From Streptomyces sp. R21 (GTDB lineage: Bacteria > Actinomycetota > Actinomycetes > Streptomycetales > Streptomycetaceae), in the NCBI RefSeq assembly GCF_041051975.1, contig NZ_CP163435.1:5923001-5987000 (forward strand): 64,000 bases of DNA. Reading direction: 5' to 3'. Made by a program: the position numbers and the translations under genes. Shown here one piece after another: positions 24,593 to 32,402 of this stretch; positions within the stretch are counted from its first letter, which is position 1, and each line of letters starts with the position of its first letter. A model generated the notes under the pieces. It did not search any database. It saw only the letters and a program-made list of their open reading frames with translations, and was not told where the DNA came from.

Positions 24593-25957
24593 GTGACCGA
24601 CCAGCCAGCCTCCGCGAACCCTCCTGCGAACGCCCCCGCGAACTCCGGGAACACTCCGGCGCACGTCTCCGGGAACACCTCTCCCGACGTCGCGGACGAT
24701 GCCTCCCCGGCCGCCGCCCCGGAGCTGTTCACCTGGGAGTTCGCCACCGATCCCTACCCCGCGTACGCCTGGCTGCGCGAGCACGCGCCCGTGCACCGGA
24801 CCCGCCTGCCCAGCGGGGTGGAGGCGTGGCTGGTCACCCGGTACGCCGACGCCAAGCAGGCCCTCGCCGACGCGCGGCTCAGCAAGAATCCCGAACATCA
24901 CGACGAGCCCGCGCACGCCAAGGGGAAGACCGGTATCCCCGGTGAGCGCAAGGCCGAGCTGATGACCCATCTGCTGAACATCGATCCGCCGGACCACACC
25001 CGGCTGAGGCGGCTGGTCAGCAAGGCGTTCACGCCCCGCCGTGTCGCCGAATTCGCGCCCCGCGTGCAGGAGTTGACCGACCAGCTCATCGACCAGTTCG
25101 CGCACAAGGGGTCCGCCGACCTCATCCACGACTTCGCGTTCCCGCTCCCCATCTACGCCATCTGCGACCTGCTCGGCGTTCCCCGCGAGGACCAGGACGA
25201 CTTCCGGGACTGGGCGGGCATGATGATCCGGCACGGCGGCGGGCCGCGGGGCGGTGTGGCCCGGTCCGTGAAGAAGATGCGCGGATATCTCGCCGAGCTG
25301 ATCCACCGCAAGCGCGAGGCCCTTCCCGAGCACCCCACCCCCGGCGAGGACCTGATCTCCGGCCTCATCCGCGCCTCCGACCACGGCGAGCACCTCACCG
25401 AGAACGAGGCCGCGGCGATGGCCTTCATCCTGCTGTTCGCAGGGTTCGAGACCACAGTGAATCTGGTGGGAAATGGGCTGTATGCCCTCCTCACCCACCC
25501 CGAGCAGCGGGCCGCCCTGCAGCAGTCCCTCGCCGCCGGCGAGAGCGGGCTGCTGGAGACCGGAATCGAGGAACTCCTCCGCTACGACGGCCCCGTCGAA
25601 CTGGCGACCTGGCGGTTCGCCACCGAACCCGTCACCCTCGGCGGGCAGCACATCGCGCCCGGAGACCCTGTGCTCGTCGTCCTCGCGGCCGCCGACCGCG
25701 ACCCCGAGCGGTTCGATCAGCCGGACACGCTCGACCTCACCCGCCGGGACAACCAGCACCTGGGATATGGGCACGGCATCCACTACTGCCTCGGCGCACC
25801 GCTCGCCCGTCTGGAGGGCCAGACCGCGCTGGCCACTCTTCTCACCCGCCTCCCCGACCTGCAACTCGGGGTGGATTCCACCGATTTGCGCTGGCGCGGC
25901 GGACTCATCATGCGCGGCCTGCGCACGCTCCCCGTGGAGTTCACCGCCGACCGGTAG
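24593..25957 (+). CDS. Cytochrome P450, CYP107-like
   Basis: This is a 454-aa soluble bacterial P450. A Pro/Asn/Ala-rich N-terminus (about 1-40) precedes the fold. The I-helix oxygen site is FAGFETTV, the ExxR of helix K is EELLRYDGPVE and the haem loop is GYGHGIHYCLGAPLAR (the Cys thiolate is the proximal ligand). It needs ferredoxin and reductase partners, which are not adjacent. Substrate unknown; the CYP107 type often hydroxylates polyketides or steroids. Start is GTG at 24593; the leader has no Shine-Dalgarno but a -10-like TACCGT (about 24581-24586), suggesting a near-leaderless mRNA. There is no TTA codon here. Confidence 0.92.
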   Translation: MTDQPASANPPANAPANSGNTPAHVSGNTSPDVADDASPAAAPELFTWEFATDPYPAYAWLREHAPVHRTRLPSGVEAWLVTRYADAKQALADARLSKNPEHHDEPAHAKGKTGIPGERKAELMTHLLNIDPPDHTRLRRLVSKAFTPRRVAEFAPRVQELTDQLIDQFAHKGSADLIHDFAFPLPIYAICDLLGVPREDQDDFRDWAGMMIRHGGGPRGGVARSVKKMRGYLAELIHRKREALPEHPTPGEDLISGLIRASDHGEHLTENEAAAMAFILLFAGFETTVNLVGNGLYALLTHPEQRAALQQSLAAGESGLLETGIEELLRYDGPVELATWRFATEPVTLGGQHIAPGDPVLVVLAAADRDPERFDQPDTLDLTRRDNQHLGYGHGIHYCLGAPLARLEGQTALATLLTRLPDLQLGVDSTDLRWRGGLIMRGLRTLPVEFTADR

Positions 25958-26131
25958 GGGCCTATACGTGCACGCCAGAGGTGCCGAAACCTGACACACC
26001 CTCAACTCTGTGATCTTCACGTGATCTACGCTGCATCGACTTGTGACAAGCGTTCGAGTGCGGATACGTTCACTCGTCAACGCGGCCCACCAGTCGCGGT
26101 AGTTATCTGCTGTCACGCGAAAGGCTTCCGC

Positions 26132-27172
26132 ATGCTCTCCGGGAACGGCCGTCACCGTCGCCCCCGTCAGGCCCCGGCTCTCATCGTCGCGGCAGGAGTG
26201 ACCGGATCGGCCATCGCCATCCCGTTGCTCGGTGCCACCGGTGCGCACGCGGCCGACGGCACCACATGGGACCGTGTCGCGGAGTGCGAGAGCGGTGGAT
26301 CCTGGAGTGCCAACGACGGCAACGGGTACTACGGCGGGCTCCAGTTGACCCAGGAGAACTGGGAGAAGTACGGCGGCCTCGCCTACGCGGCGACCGCCGA
26401 CCAGGCCAGCCGCTCGCAGCAGATAGCCGTCGCCGAGAAGGTTCTCGACGCCAAGGGGCTGACCGCCTGGCCCACCTGCGGTCCGCTCTCCGGGCTCAGC
26501 AAGTCCTCGGGCTCGATCGCCGTCGATACGGGCGTGGCGGGTGACTCGTCCAAGTCCTCCGGATCATCCGATTCATCGGATTCATCGGATTCGTCGAGTT
26601 CATCCGATTCCGGCACCGGCTCCTCGGGCCTCTCCGGCTCCTCGTCCGACGCGAAGTCCGACGCGACTCAGGATTCGACGAAGTCCGACACGTCCGGCGC
26701 GGTCGACGCGTCCGGCACGGTCGACGGCGACTCGGGCGACTCCGGAAACTCCAAGGATTCGGACAGCGCGGCCACAGAAACGAAAAAGAGTGACAAGTCG
26801 GACAAGTCCGGCCAGAACGGCGACTCTTCGGACACGTCCGGGACCGCGACATCCGAATCCGGCTCCGGCTCCGGGCGCCACCGCGGCGGCAGTGCCGGTG
26901 AGGAGGCGACCGACGGTGCCACTGACGGTCGTAGCGGCGACGCATCGGGCCGTCACGCCTCGCGCGGCTCCGACGCCTCACGCGACGCGACGGACGGCTC
27001 GTACGTCGTGCGCGCCGGGGACAGTCTGTGGTCCATCGCCGACTCCCTTGACCTCAAGGGCGGATGGTCCGAGTTGTACGCCGCGAACGAGAAGGCGCTC
27101 GGTACCGACCCGGACCTCATCCTCCCCGGCCAGAAGCTTGAGCTGGACGACTCCGAAGCGGTGACCAAGTAG
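26132..27172 (+). CDS. rpfC: Resuscitation-promoting factor (Rpf) with Ser/Asp-rich linker and LysM
   Basis: This is a 346-aa secreted muralytic enzyme. The signal peptide (cleavage after AHA, about residue 40) is followed by the transglycosylase-like Rpf domain (about 41-115) with WDRVAECESGGSW (catalytic Glu53) and NGYYGGLQ. Residues about 120-285 are a very Ser/Asp/Thr/Gly/Lys-rich linker. The C-terminal LysM (about 290-340, YVVRAGDSLWSIADSLDLK) anchors it to peptidoglycan. Rpf enzymes remodel dormant-cell walls and help spore germination. The name rpfC follows its position beside rpfA (from memory SCO3098); treat the symbol as tentative. No riboswitch is visible upstream, unlike the neighbour. 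Start ATG with AAGG eight bases upstream. Confidence 0.85.
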   Translation: MLSGNGRHRRPRQAPALIVAAGVTGSAIAIPLLGATGAHAADGTTWDRVAECESGGSWSANDGNGYYGGLQLTQENWEKYGGLAYAATADQASRSQQIAVAEKVLDAKGLTAWPTCGPLSGLSKSSGSIAVDTGVAGDSSKSSGSSDSSDSSDSSSSSDSGTGSSGLSGSSSDAKSDATQDSTKSDTSGAVDASGTVDGDSGDSGNSKDSDSAATETKKSDKSDKSGQNGDSSDTSGTATSESGSGSGRHRGGSAGEEATDGATDGRSGDASGRHASRGSDASRDATDGSYVVRAGDSLWSIADSLDLKGGWSELYAANEKALGTDPDLILPGQKLELDDSEAVTK

Positions 27173-27250
27173 CGGTCATCCGGCGAATCGGGCGAAATCC
27201 AGCGGTAGTTCAGGTCATGGTTCGAGCTGGAATGTCCGGTTTGGTGAGAG

Positions 27251-27266
27251 TGAGACATGAGTCTCA
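27251..27266. promoter_or_regulatory. Inverted repeat upstream of the riboswitch
   Basis: TGAGAC (27251-27256) and GTCTCA (27261-27266) with a 4-base spacer lie ahead of the c-di-AMP leader. It is a possible operator for rpfA transcription; the regulator is unknown. Confidence 0.35.
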
Positions 27267-27342
27267 GAAGCCCTGATCGTCTTTGAAATTCCGGCGATCG
27301 CGTGTCTACGGTCGTGACTGCTCGCCACAGTGGGCACCCACG

Positions 27343-27546
27343 GTCGCAACGCCGAATCCTGCCAACGGCCGTACGGGAACAGTCGTCGCGTCAAGCGCCG
27401 TAGGCAGGAGCGGGGGACCCAAGGTAAGTGCCGGGACCGGTCATTGAGGCCGGAACCGGCTTGGGGTGAAGCCGCACACCACTGGTGTGCGGCCGGGCAA
27501 CTCAACCGGCCCGAACCCGACAGCTCACCTCGCAGGCGTCGGTGAG
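27343..27546 (+). promoter_or_regulatory. c-di-AMP riboswitch (ydaO-yuaA type) leader of rpfA
   Basis: The conserved landmarks occur in order: CGCCGAATCCTGCC (27349-27362), the GGAGCGGGGGACCCAA stretch, GGGGTGAA, GGGCAACTC, then CCGAACCCGACAGC and ACCTCGCAGGCGT. These are the invariant parts of the ydaO motif, which binds two c-di-AMP. In S. coelicolor this leader is known to control rpfA, turning it down when c-di-AMP is high. The following CTCACC/GGTGAG pairing reaches the Shine-Dalgarno of rpfA at 27545-27550. Confidence 0.9.
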
Positions 27547-27556
27547 GGGATCTCTC

Positions 27557-28252
27557 ATGCTGTTTTCCAGCAAGGGCAAGCACCGCCGCCCGTCCAAGGC
27601 CACCCGTGTCGCCACGCTCGCCGGTGTCACCGGCGTCGCCATCGCCGCTCCGCTGATGGCCTCCGGCACCGCCTCCGCCGCCACCGCCTCCGAGTGGGAC
27701 GCCGTCGCCTCCTGCGAGTCCGGCGGCAACTGGTCGATCAACACCGGCAACGGTTACTACGGCGGCCTCCAGTTCTCCTCGTCCACGTGGGCCGCGTACG
27801 GCGGCACCGCGTACGCCTCCTCCGCCGACCAGGCCTCCAAGTCCGAGCAGATAGCGGTCGCCGAGAAGGTCCTCGCCTCGCAGGGCAAGGGCGCCTGGCC
27901 GAGCTGTGGCGTGGGCCTGTCGGGTGCCTCGACCGGCGCCAGCACCTCCACGGACAGCGGCTCCGGCTCGCAGGGCACCACCCAGTCGCAGCAGCAGAGC
28001 ACCACGACGACCGAGCAGCACGCCTCGCGTTCGCAGGAGCGTCCCGCCGCCAAGAAGACCGTCGAGACCCCGACCGGCAAGAAGGTCAAGAAGGGTGACG
28101 GCGAGTACAAGGTGAAGAAGGGCGACACCCTCAGCTCGATCGCCGAGAAGAAGCACGTCAAGGGTGGCTGGCAGAAGCTGTTCAAGCTGAACGACGACAT
28201 CATCGACGACGCGGACTTCATCTACCCGGGTCAGCAGCTTCACCTCAGCTGA
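27557..28252 (+). CDS. rpfA: Resuscitation-promoting factor RpfA
   Basis: This 231-aa secreted peptidoglycan-cleaving enzyme has a signal peptide ending TASA (about residue 41), an Rpf domain (42-120) with WDAVASCESGGNW (catalytic Glu54) and NGYYGGLQFSSSTW, a Ser/Thr/Gln-rich linker (about 120-165), and a C-terminal LysM (about 182-231, YKVKKGDTLSSIA). In S. coelicolor RpfA supports germination and vegetative growth. It is made behind a c-di-AMP riboswitch, tying wall remodelling to the second messenger. The ATG at 27557 has GAGGGG seven bases upstream. It is shorter than the neighbour at 26132, mostly because of the linker. Two terminator-like hairpins follow. Confidence 0.92.
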   Translation: MLFSSKGKHRRPSKATRVATLAGVTGVAIAAPLMASGTASAATASEWDAVASCESGGNWSINTGNGYYGGLQFSSSTWAAYGGTAYASSADQASKSEQIAVAEKVLASQGKGAWPSCGVGLSGASTGASTSTDSGSGSQGTTQSQQQSTTTTEQHASRSQERPAAKKTVETPTGKKVKKGDGEYKVKKGDTLSSIAEKKHVKGGWQKLFKLNDDIIDDADFIYPGQQLHLS

Positions 28253-28270
28253 ACCACAGCGCTCTCCCAT

Positions 28271-28297
28271 ACGTGGCCTTCATAGTGAAGGCCACGT
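28271..28297 (+). terminator. First terminator hairpin after rpfA
   Basis: There are perfect 12-bp arms (28271-28282 and 28286-28297) around TAG. Confidence 0.7.
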
Positions 28298-28324
28298 GAG
28301 GGTCCCCCCCCGTCCCCACGGGCT

Positions 28325-28374
28325 CCCCGCTCCGGTGCGTGTTCCCCCGTACGCACCGGAGCGGGGCTTTTTTT
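28325..28374 (+). terminator. Canonical intrinsic terminator with T-run
   Basis: The 16-bp arms (28325-28340 and 28351-28366) form a perfect hairpin with a 10-base loop, followed by CTTTTTTT (28367-28374). A long T-run is unusual in this GC-rich genome. Confidence 0.9.
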
Positions 28375-28406
28375 ATCGCCCTCTTGGCTGCTCTTCGTTC
28401 CTTTTT

Positions 28407-28423
28407 TGTTCCGTTCTGGAACA
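28407..28423. promoter_or_regulatory. Inverted repeat in the eno upstream region
   Basis: TGTTCC (28407-28412) and GGAACA (28418-28423) with a 5-base spacer lie about 130 bp before the eno start. Possible operator; not matched to a known factor with confidence. Confidence 0.35.
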
Positions 28424-28550
28424 ATGTTTACCCTGAGTTCTGCTCAAGGTGTGGTCGACCGGCTGGCCGATCCCCCTGAGCCGGTTAGGCTCATCCCGCA
28501 GGACTGGCAAAGTCCTGTGTACCCGCGTCACATCCCAGAAGGAGATGCTC

Positions 28551-29831
28551 GTGCCGTCCATCGACGTCGTCGTAGCCCGGGAAATCCTCGACTCGCGAGG
28601 GAACCCCACCGTCGAGGTCGAGGTCGGCCTCGACGACGGCAGCACCGGTCGTGCCGCCGTCCCGTCCGGCGCCTCCACGGGCGCCTTCGAGGCCATCGAG
28701 CTTCGCGACGGTGACCCGAACCGCTACCAGGGCAAGGGTGTCGAGAAGGCCGTCCTCGCGGTCATCGAGCAGATCGGCCCGGAGCTCGTCGGTTACGACG
28801 CCACCGAGCAGCGCCTGATCGACCAGGCGATGTTCGACCTGGACGCCACCGACAACAAGGGCTCGCTCGGCGCCAACGCCATCCTCGGTGTCTCCCTCGC
28901 CGTCGCGCACGCCGCCTCCGAGGCCAGCGACCTCCCCCTCTTCCGCTACCTGGGCGGCCCGAACGCGCACCTGCTGCCCGTTCCGATGATGAACATCCTG
29001 AACGGCGGGTCGCACGCCGACTCGAACGTGGACATCCAGGAGTTCATGATCGCCCCGATCGGCGCGGAGACCTTCTCCGAGGCGCTGCGCTGGGGCGCCG
29101 AGGTCTACCACACCCTCAAGAAGGTGCTGAAGACCAAGGGCCTGTCCACCGGCCTGGGCGACGAGGGCGGCTTCGCGCCGAACCTGGAGTCCAACCGCGC
29201 CGCGCTCGACCTGATCGTCGAGGCCATCAAGCAGGCCGGTTACGTCCCCGGTGAGCAGATCGCGCTCGCGCTCGACGTCGCCGCGTCCGAGTTCTACAAG
29301 GACGGCAAGTACGAGTTCGAGGGCAAGTCCCGCTCGGCCGCCGAGATGACCGAGTACTACGAGGAGCTCGTCTCCGCGTACCCGCTGGTCTCCATCGAGG
29401 ACCCGCTGTACGAGGACGACTGGGCCGGCTGGAAGGTCATCACCGACAAGCTGGGCGACAAGGTCCAGATCGTCGGCGACGACCTCTTCGTCACCAACCC
29501 GGAGCGCCTGGCCCGCGGCATCGAGGAGGGCTCCGCGAACGCCCTGCTCGTCAAGGTCAACCAGATCGGTTCGCTGACCGAGACCCTGGACGCCGTCGAG
29601 CTGGCCCAGCGCAACGGCTTCAAGTGCATGATGTCCCACCGCTCCGGCGAGACCGAGGACGTCACCATCGCCGACCTCGCGGTCGCCGTGAACTGCGGTC
29701 AGATCAAGACCGGCGCCCCGGCCCGCTCGGACCGCGTCGCCAAGTACAACCAGCTCCTGCGCATCGAGGAGATCCTCGACGACGCCGCGGTGTACGCCGG
29801 CCGCAGCGCGTTCCCCCGCTTCAAGGGCTGA
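28551..29831 (+). CDS. eno: Phosphopyruvate hydratase (enolase)
   Basis: Enolase converts 2-phosphoglycerate to phosphoenolpyruvate in glycolysis. The full length of 426 aa matches the family. Motifs are AREILDSRGNPTVE at the N-terminus, GDEGGFAPN, the metal ligands in SIEDPLYEDDW and VGDDLFVTNP, the catalytic Lys in ALLVKVNQIGSLTE and the signature SHRSGETED. The GTG at 28551 has GGAG six bases upstream; the ATG six bases earlier would have the Shine-Dalgarno almost abutting. First gene of a conserved eno-divIC-DUF501-ppx neighbourhood, separated from divIC by a hairpin. Confidence 0.97.
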   Translation: MPSIDVVVAREILDSRGNPTVEVEVGLDDGSTGRAAVPSGASTGAFEAIELRDGDPNRYQGKGVEKAVLAVIEQIGPELVGYDATEQRLIDQAMFDLDATDNKGSLGANAILGVSLAVAHAASEASDLPLFRYLGGPNAHLLPVPMMNILNGGSHADSNVDIQEFMIAPIGAETFSEALRWGAEVYHTLKKVLKTKGLSTGLGDEGGFAPNLESNRAALDLIVEAIKQAGYVPGEQIALALDVAASEFYKDGKYEFEGKSRSAAEMTEYYEELVSAYPLVSIEDPLYEDDWAGWKVITDKLGDKVQIVGDDLFVTNPERLARGIEEGSANALLVKVNQIGSLTETLDAVELAQRNGFKCMMSHRSGETEDVTIADLAVAVNCGQIKTGAPARSDRVAKYNQLLRIEEILDDAAVYAGRSAFPRFKG

Positions 29832-29864
29832 GCCTCGAAGCAGTAGGCAGTAGGAAGCGTCGTA

Positions 29865-29909
29865 CGTACGTCCCCGTACCCGGTCCCGTACCGTGTGCGG
29901 GGACGTACG
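29865..29909 (+). terminator. Hairpin between eno and divIC
   Basis: There are 12-bp perfect arms (29865-29876 and 29898-29909) around a 21-base loop. It may end most eno transcripts and limit read-through into divIC. Confidence 0.6.
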
Positions 29910-29944
29910 CGCGTGTGAACCGGGACGAACGGGAGGCGGGGACG

Positions 29945-30421
29945 ATGGCCGTGAAGGACCGGGACCGGTTCTCCACCGCGACCAGGCTGCGGGTGCTCGG
30001 CGAGCAGACGGCGGCCCGGGTCTACCGCTCCCAGACCAAACGCCAGGCCCGCCGCTCCCGGCTGACGGGCCGGGCAGCGCTCCTCGCCCTCGTCCTGTGC
30101 ACGCTGGTCGTGGCTCTCGCGTACCCGATAAGGCAGTACGTCTCCCAGCGCGCCGAGATCTCCGACCAGCAGCGGGAGCAGCAGCAGGCCCGGCAGCGGG
30201 TCGAGCAGCTGCGCGACCTCAAGGCACGCTGGCAGGACGACGCGTACGCGCAGCAGCAGATCCGGCAGCGGCTGCACTACGTCCTGCCGGGCGAGACCGG
30301 TTTCATCGTGATCGATCCGGACGCGGCGAAGCAGTCCCGCACCGACCAGGGGGCCGCCGACCGCCCCTGGTACTCGAACGTCTGGGACGGCGTGGACAAG
30401 TCCGACGCCGCCGACCAGTGA
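29945..30421 (+). CDS. divIC: Septum formation initiator DivIC/FtsB-like
   Basis: This is a 158-aa bitopic division protein. The basic cytosolic lead (1-42, KRQARRSRLTGR) is followed by one transmembrane helix (about 43-62, ALLALVLCTLVVALAYPIR). An extracellular coiled coil follows, with many Gln/Glu (about 70-105), containing EQLRDLKARWQDD and the YVLPGETGFI motif. In S. coelicolor DivIC joins FtsL in the divisome and is needed for efficient sporulation septa. The ATG at 29945 has GGAGG eight bases upstream. It lies between eno and the DUF501 gene, the usual actinobacterial location. Confidence 0.92.
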   Translation: MAVKDRDRFSTATRLRVLGEQTAARVYRSQTKRQARRSRLTGRAALLALVLCTLVVALAYPIRQYVSQRAEISDQQREQQQARQRVEQLRDLKARWQDDAYAQQQIRQRLHYVLPGETGFIVIDPDAAKQSRTDQGAADRPWYSNVWDGVDKSDAADQ

Positions 30422-30458
30422 CTCAGCAAGCACGTAAGTAAGCGAGAAAAGAACAGGT

Positions 30459-30989
30459 ATGCAGACGCCTCCGCCGCCCACCCCGCGCACCGAGCCCACC
30501 GACGCGGACGTCGAGGCCTTCAAGCAGCAGCTCGGCCGTCCGCCGCGCGGGCTGCGCGCGATCGCGCACCGCTGCCCCTGCGGCCAGCCGGACGTCGTAG
30601 AGACGGCTCCCAAGCTGCCGGACGGCACGCCGTTCCCGACGACGTACTACCTGACGTGCCCGCGGGCCGCCTCCGCGATCGGGACGCTGGAGGCCAACGG
30701 GGTCATGAAGGAGATGACGGAGCGGCTGGGAGCCGATCCCGAGCTGGCCGCGGCGTACCGTGCCGCGCACGAGGACTACATCGCGCGGCGCGACTCCATC
30801 GAGGTGCTGGAGGGCTTCCCCAGTGCGGGCGGCATGCCGGACCGGGTGAAGTGCCTGCACGTGCTGGTGGCGCACTCGCTGGCCGCGGGCCCCGGGGTGA
30901 ACCCGCTCGGCGACGAGGCGCTGGCGATGCTGCCGGAGTGGTGGAGCAAGGGCGCGTGTGTGGTGACGGCGGAGGAGGACGACAAGTGA
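30459..30989 (+). CDS. DUF501 family protein
   Basis: This is a 176-aa conserved cytosolic protein. The DUF501 core reads QLGRPPRGLRAIAHRCPCGQPDVV (in parts: QLGRPPRGLRAIA, HRCPCGQPDVVET) with a CxC pair, then PTTYYLTCPRA, MKEMTERLGAD and VKCLHVLVAHSLAAGPGVNPLGDEAL. Conserved Cys and His suggest a metal site, but no activity is known. Conserved neighbours divIC and ppx, with a GTG overlap to ppx, give a stable operon. Start ATG at 30459. Confidence 0.88.
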   Translation: MQTPPPPTPRTEPTDADVEAFKQQLGRPPRGLRAIAHRCPCGQPDVVETAPKLPDGTPFPTTYYLTCPRAASAIGTLEANGVMKEMTERLGADPELAAAYRAAHEDYIARRDSIEVLEGFPSAGGMPDRVKCLHVLVAHSLAAGPGVNPLGDEALAMLPEWWSKGACVVTAEEDDK

Positions 30990-31927
30990 CCCGGGTCGCC
31001 GCCATCGACTGCGGTACGAACTCCATCCGGCTGCTCGTCGCCGACGCCGACCCGGAGACGGGCGAACTCGTCGACCTGGACCGGCGCATGACGATCGTCC
31101 GCCTCGGCCAGGGAGTCGACCGCACCGGCCGTCTCGCCCCCGAGGCCCTGGAGCGGACCTTCGCGGCCTGCCGGGAGTACGCGGCGATCATCAAGGAGCA
31201 TGGCGCCGAGCGACTCCGTTTCGTGGCGACGTCGGCCTCCCGGGACGCCGAGAACCGCGACGAGTTCGTGCGCGGGGTCCTGGACATCCTGGGCGTCGAG
31301 CCCGAGGTGATCAGCGGCGACCAGGAGGCGGAGTTCTCCTTCACGGGCGCGACCAGGGAACTGATGGGCCGCGACGACCTCGCGAAGCCGTACCTGGTCG
31401 TGGACATCGGCGGCGGCTCGACCGAGTTCGTCGTCGGCGACGGTCATGTGCGCGGGGCGCGCTCGGTCGACATCGGCTGCGTACGGATGACCGAGCGCCA
31501 CCTCGTGCACGACGGCGCCGTCACCGATCCTCCGACGCCCGCTCAGATCGACGCGATGCGCGCCGACATCGAGGCCGCGCTGGACCTCGCCGAGCAGGTC
31601 GTACCGCTGCACGAGGCGCACACGCTGGTCGGCCTCGCCGGGTCGGTGACCACGGTGTCCGCCATCGCCCAGGAACTCCCCGAGTACGACCCCACCGCCA
31701 TCCATCACTCCCGCATCTCCCACGACCGCGTCCGCGAGATCACCGACTGGCTCCTGGCCTCCACCCACGCCGAGCGCACCGCGATCCCCTCGATGCACCC
31801 GGGCCGCGTGGACGTCATCGCGGCGGGCGCCCTGGTGCTGCTCTCGATCATGGAGCGGATCGGCGCGAGCGAGGTCGTGGTGAGCGAGCACGACATCCTC
31901 GACGGGATCGCCTGGTCGATCGCGTAA
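30986..31927 (+). CDS. ppx: Exopolyphosphatase/pppGpp phosphohydrolase (Ppx/GppA family)
   Basis: This is a 313-aa actin-fold phosphatase. The phosphate-1 loop is AIDCGTNSIRLLVAD (4-18), the phosphate-2 loop VVDIGGGSTEFVVGD is at about 133-147 with Glu, and the Gly-rich LVGLAGSVTT is at about 215-224. These are the Ppx/GppA motifs. It lacks the C-terminal HD domain of longer members, like the short mycobacterial Ppx1/2 forms. It hydrolyses polyphosphate and possibly (p)ppGpp. GTG start overlapping the DUF501 stop. The gap downstream leads to the Rex-like operator. Confidence 0.93.
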   Translation: MTRVAAIDCGTNSIRLLVADADPETGELVDLDRRMTIVRLGQGVDRTGRLAPEALERTFAACREYAAIIKEHGAERLRFVATSASRDAENRDEFVRGVLDILGVEPEVISGDQEAEFSFTGATRELMGRDDLAKPYLVVDIGGGSTEFVVGDGHVRGARSVDIGCVRMTERHLVHDGAVTDPPTPAQIDAMRADIEAALDLAEQVVPLHEAHTLVGLAGSVTTVSAIAQELPEYDPTAIHHSRISHDRVREITDWLLASTHAERTAIPSMHPGRVDVIAAGALVLLSIMERIGASEVVVSEHDILDGIAWSIA

Positions 31928-32402
31928 GCCATGGGCGGGGATGCCTCGGGCCGGGATTCCGGTGGCGTAGGTCTCGATTGCTACTCATCAGTAGCCTCGG
32001 CTGAGCTGGTCGGATAACGTATGAGCGCGTCCGAGGGGCCTGGAAAACGCCCTCGGCGACGCCCCGTCGGAAAACTTCGTGAAGTTCTTCACAAGAGAAT
32101 CGGCCCTGTGGGGCGCGGAATTGGCCCTGGTGGCCCTTCCGGGGTGCTCGGGGGGCCTGGGAGCGTGCTCGGTGGAGCGATCCGCGAGTGTTTCCCGAGG
32201 GGGGAGCGGGACACTGGTTCGACCGGTCCGAACGTCCTCAGTGGCTGCTCACGCGGTGTTGACAACGGTCCGAACCGGTCACTGGTTCCTCTGCGCCGAC
32301 ATGACCTGCGTCACGTGGGCCGCGCAGTGTAGCAGAGGCCCCACCCAAGCTTGTGAAGGGGCGCACGAGCGACCCCCTAGGAGCGGGTGGATACTCGATG
32401 GC
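31928..32402. other. 475-bp gene-free region upstream of ndh
   Basis: It contains the Rex-like operator (32078-32093), a G-rich run at about 32110-32180, several copies of GGTCCGAAC/GGTTCGACC-like sequence at about 32215-32280, and a consensus-like -35 TTGACA at 32259. No credible gene is seen. Confidence 0.7.
32078..32093. promoter_or_regulatory. Rex-like redox operator
   Basis: CGTGAA-GTTC-TTCACA is a 16-bp 6-4-6 dyad differing from the Rex consensus TGTGAA-N4-TTCACA at one position. Rex senses NADH/NAD+ and represses respiratory genes in Streptomyces; the NADH dehydrogenase is 310 bp downstream. Confidence 0.7.
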
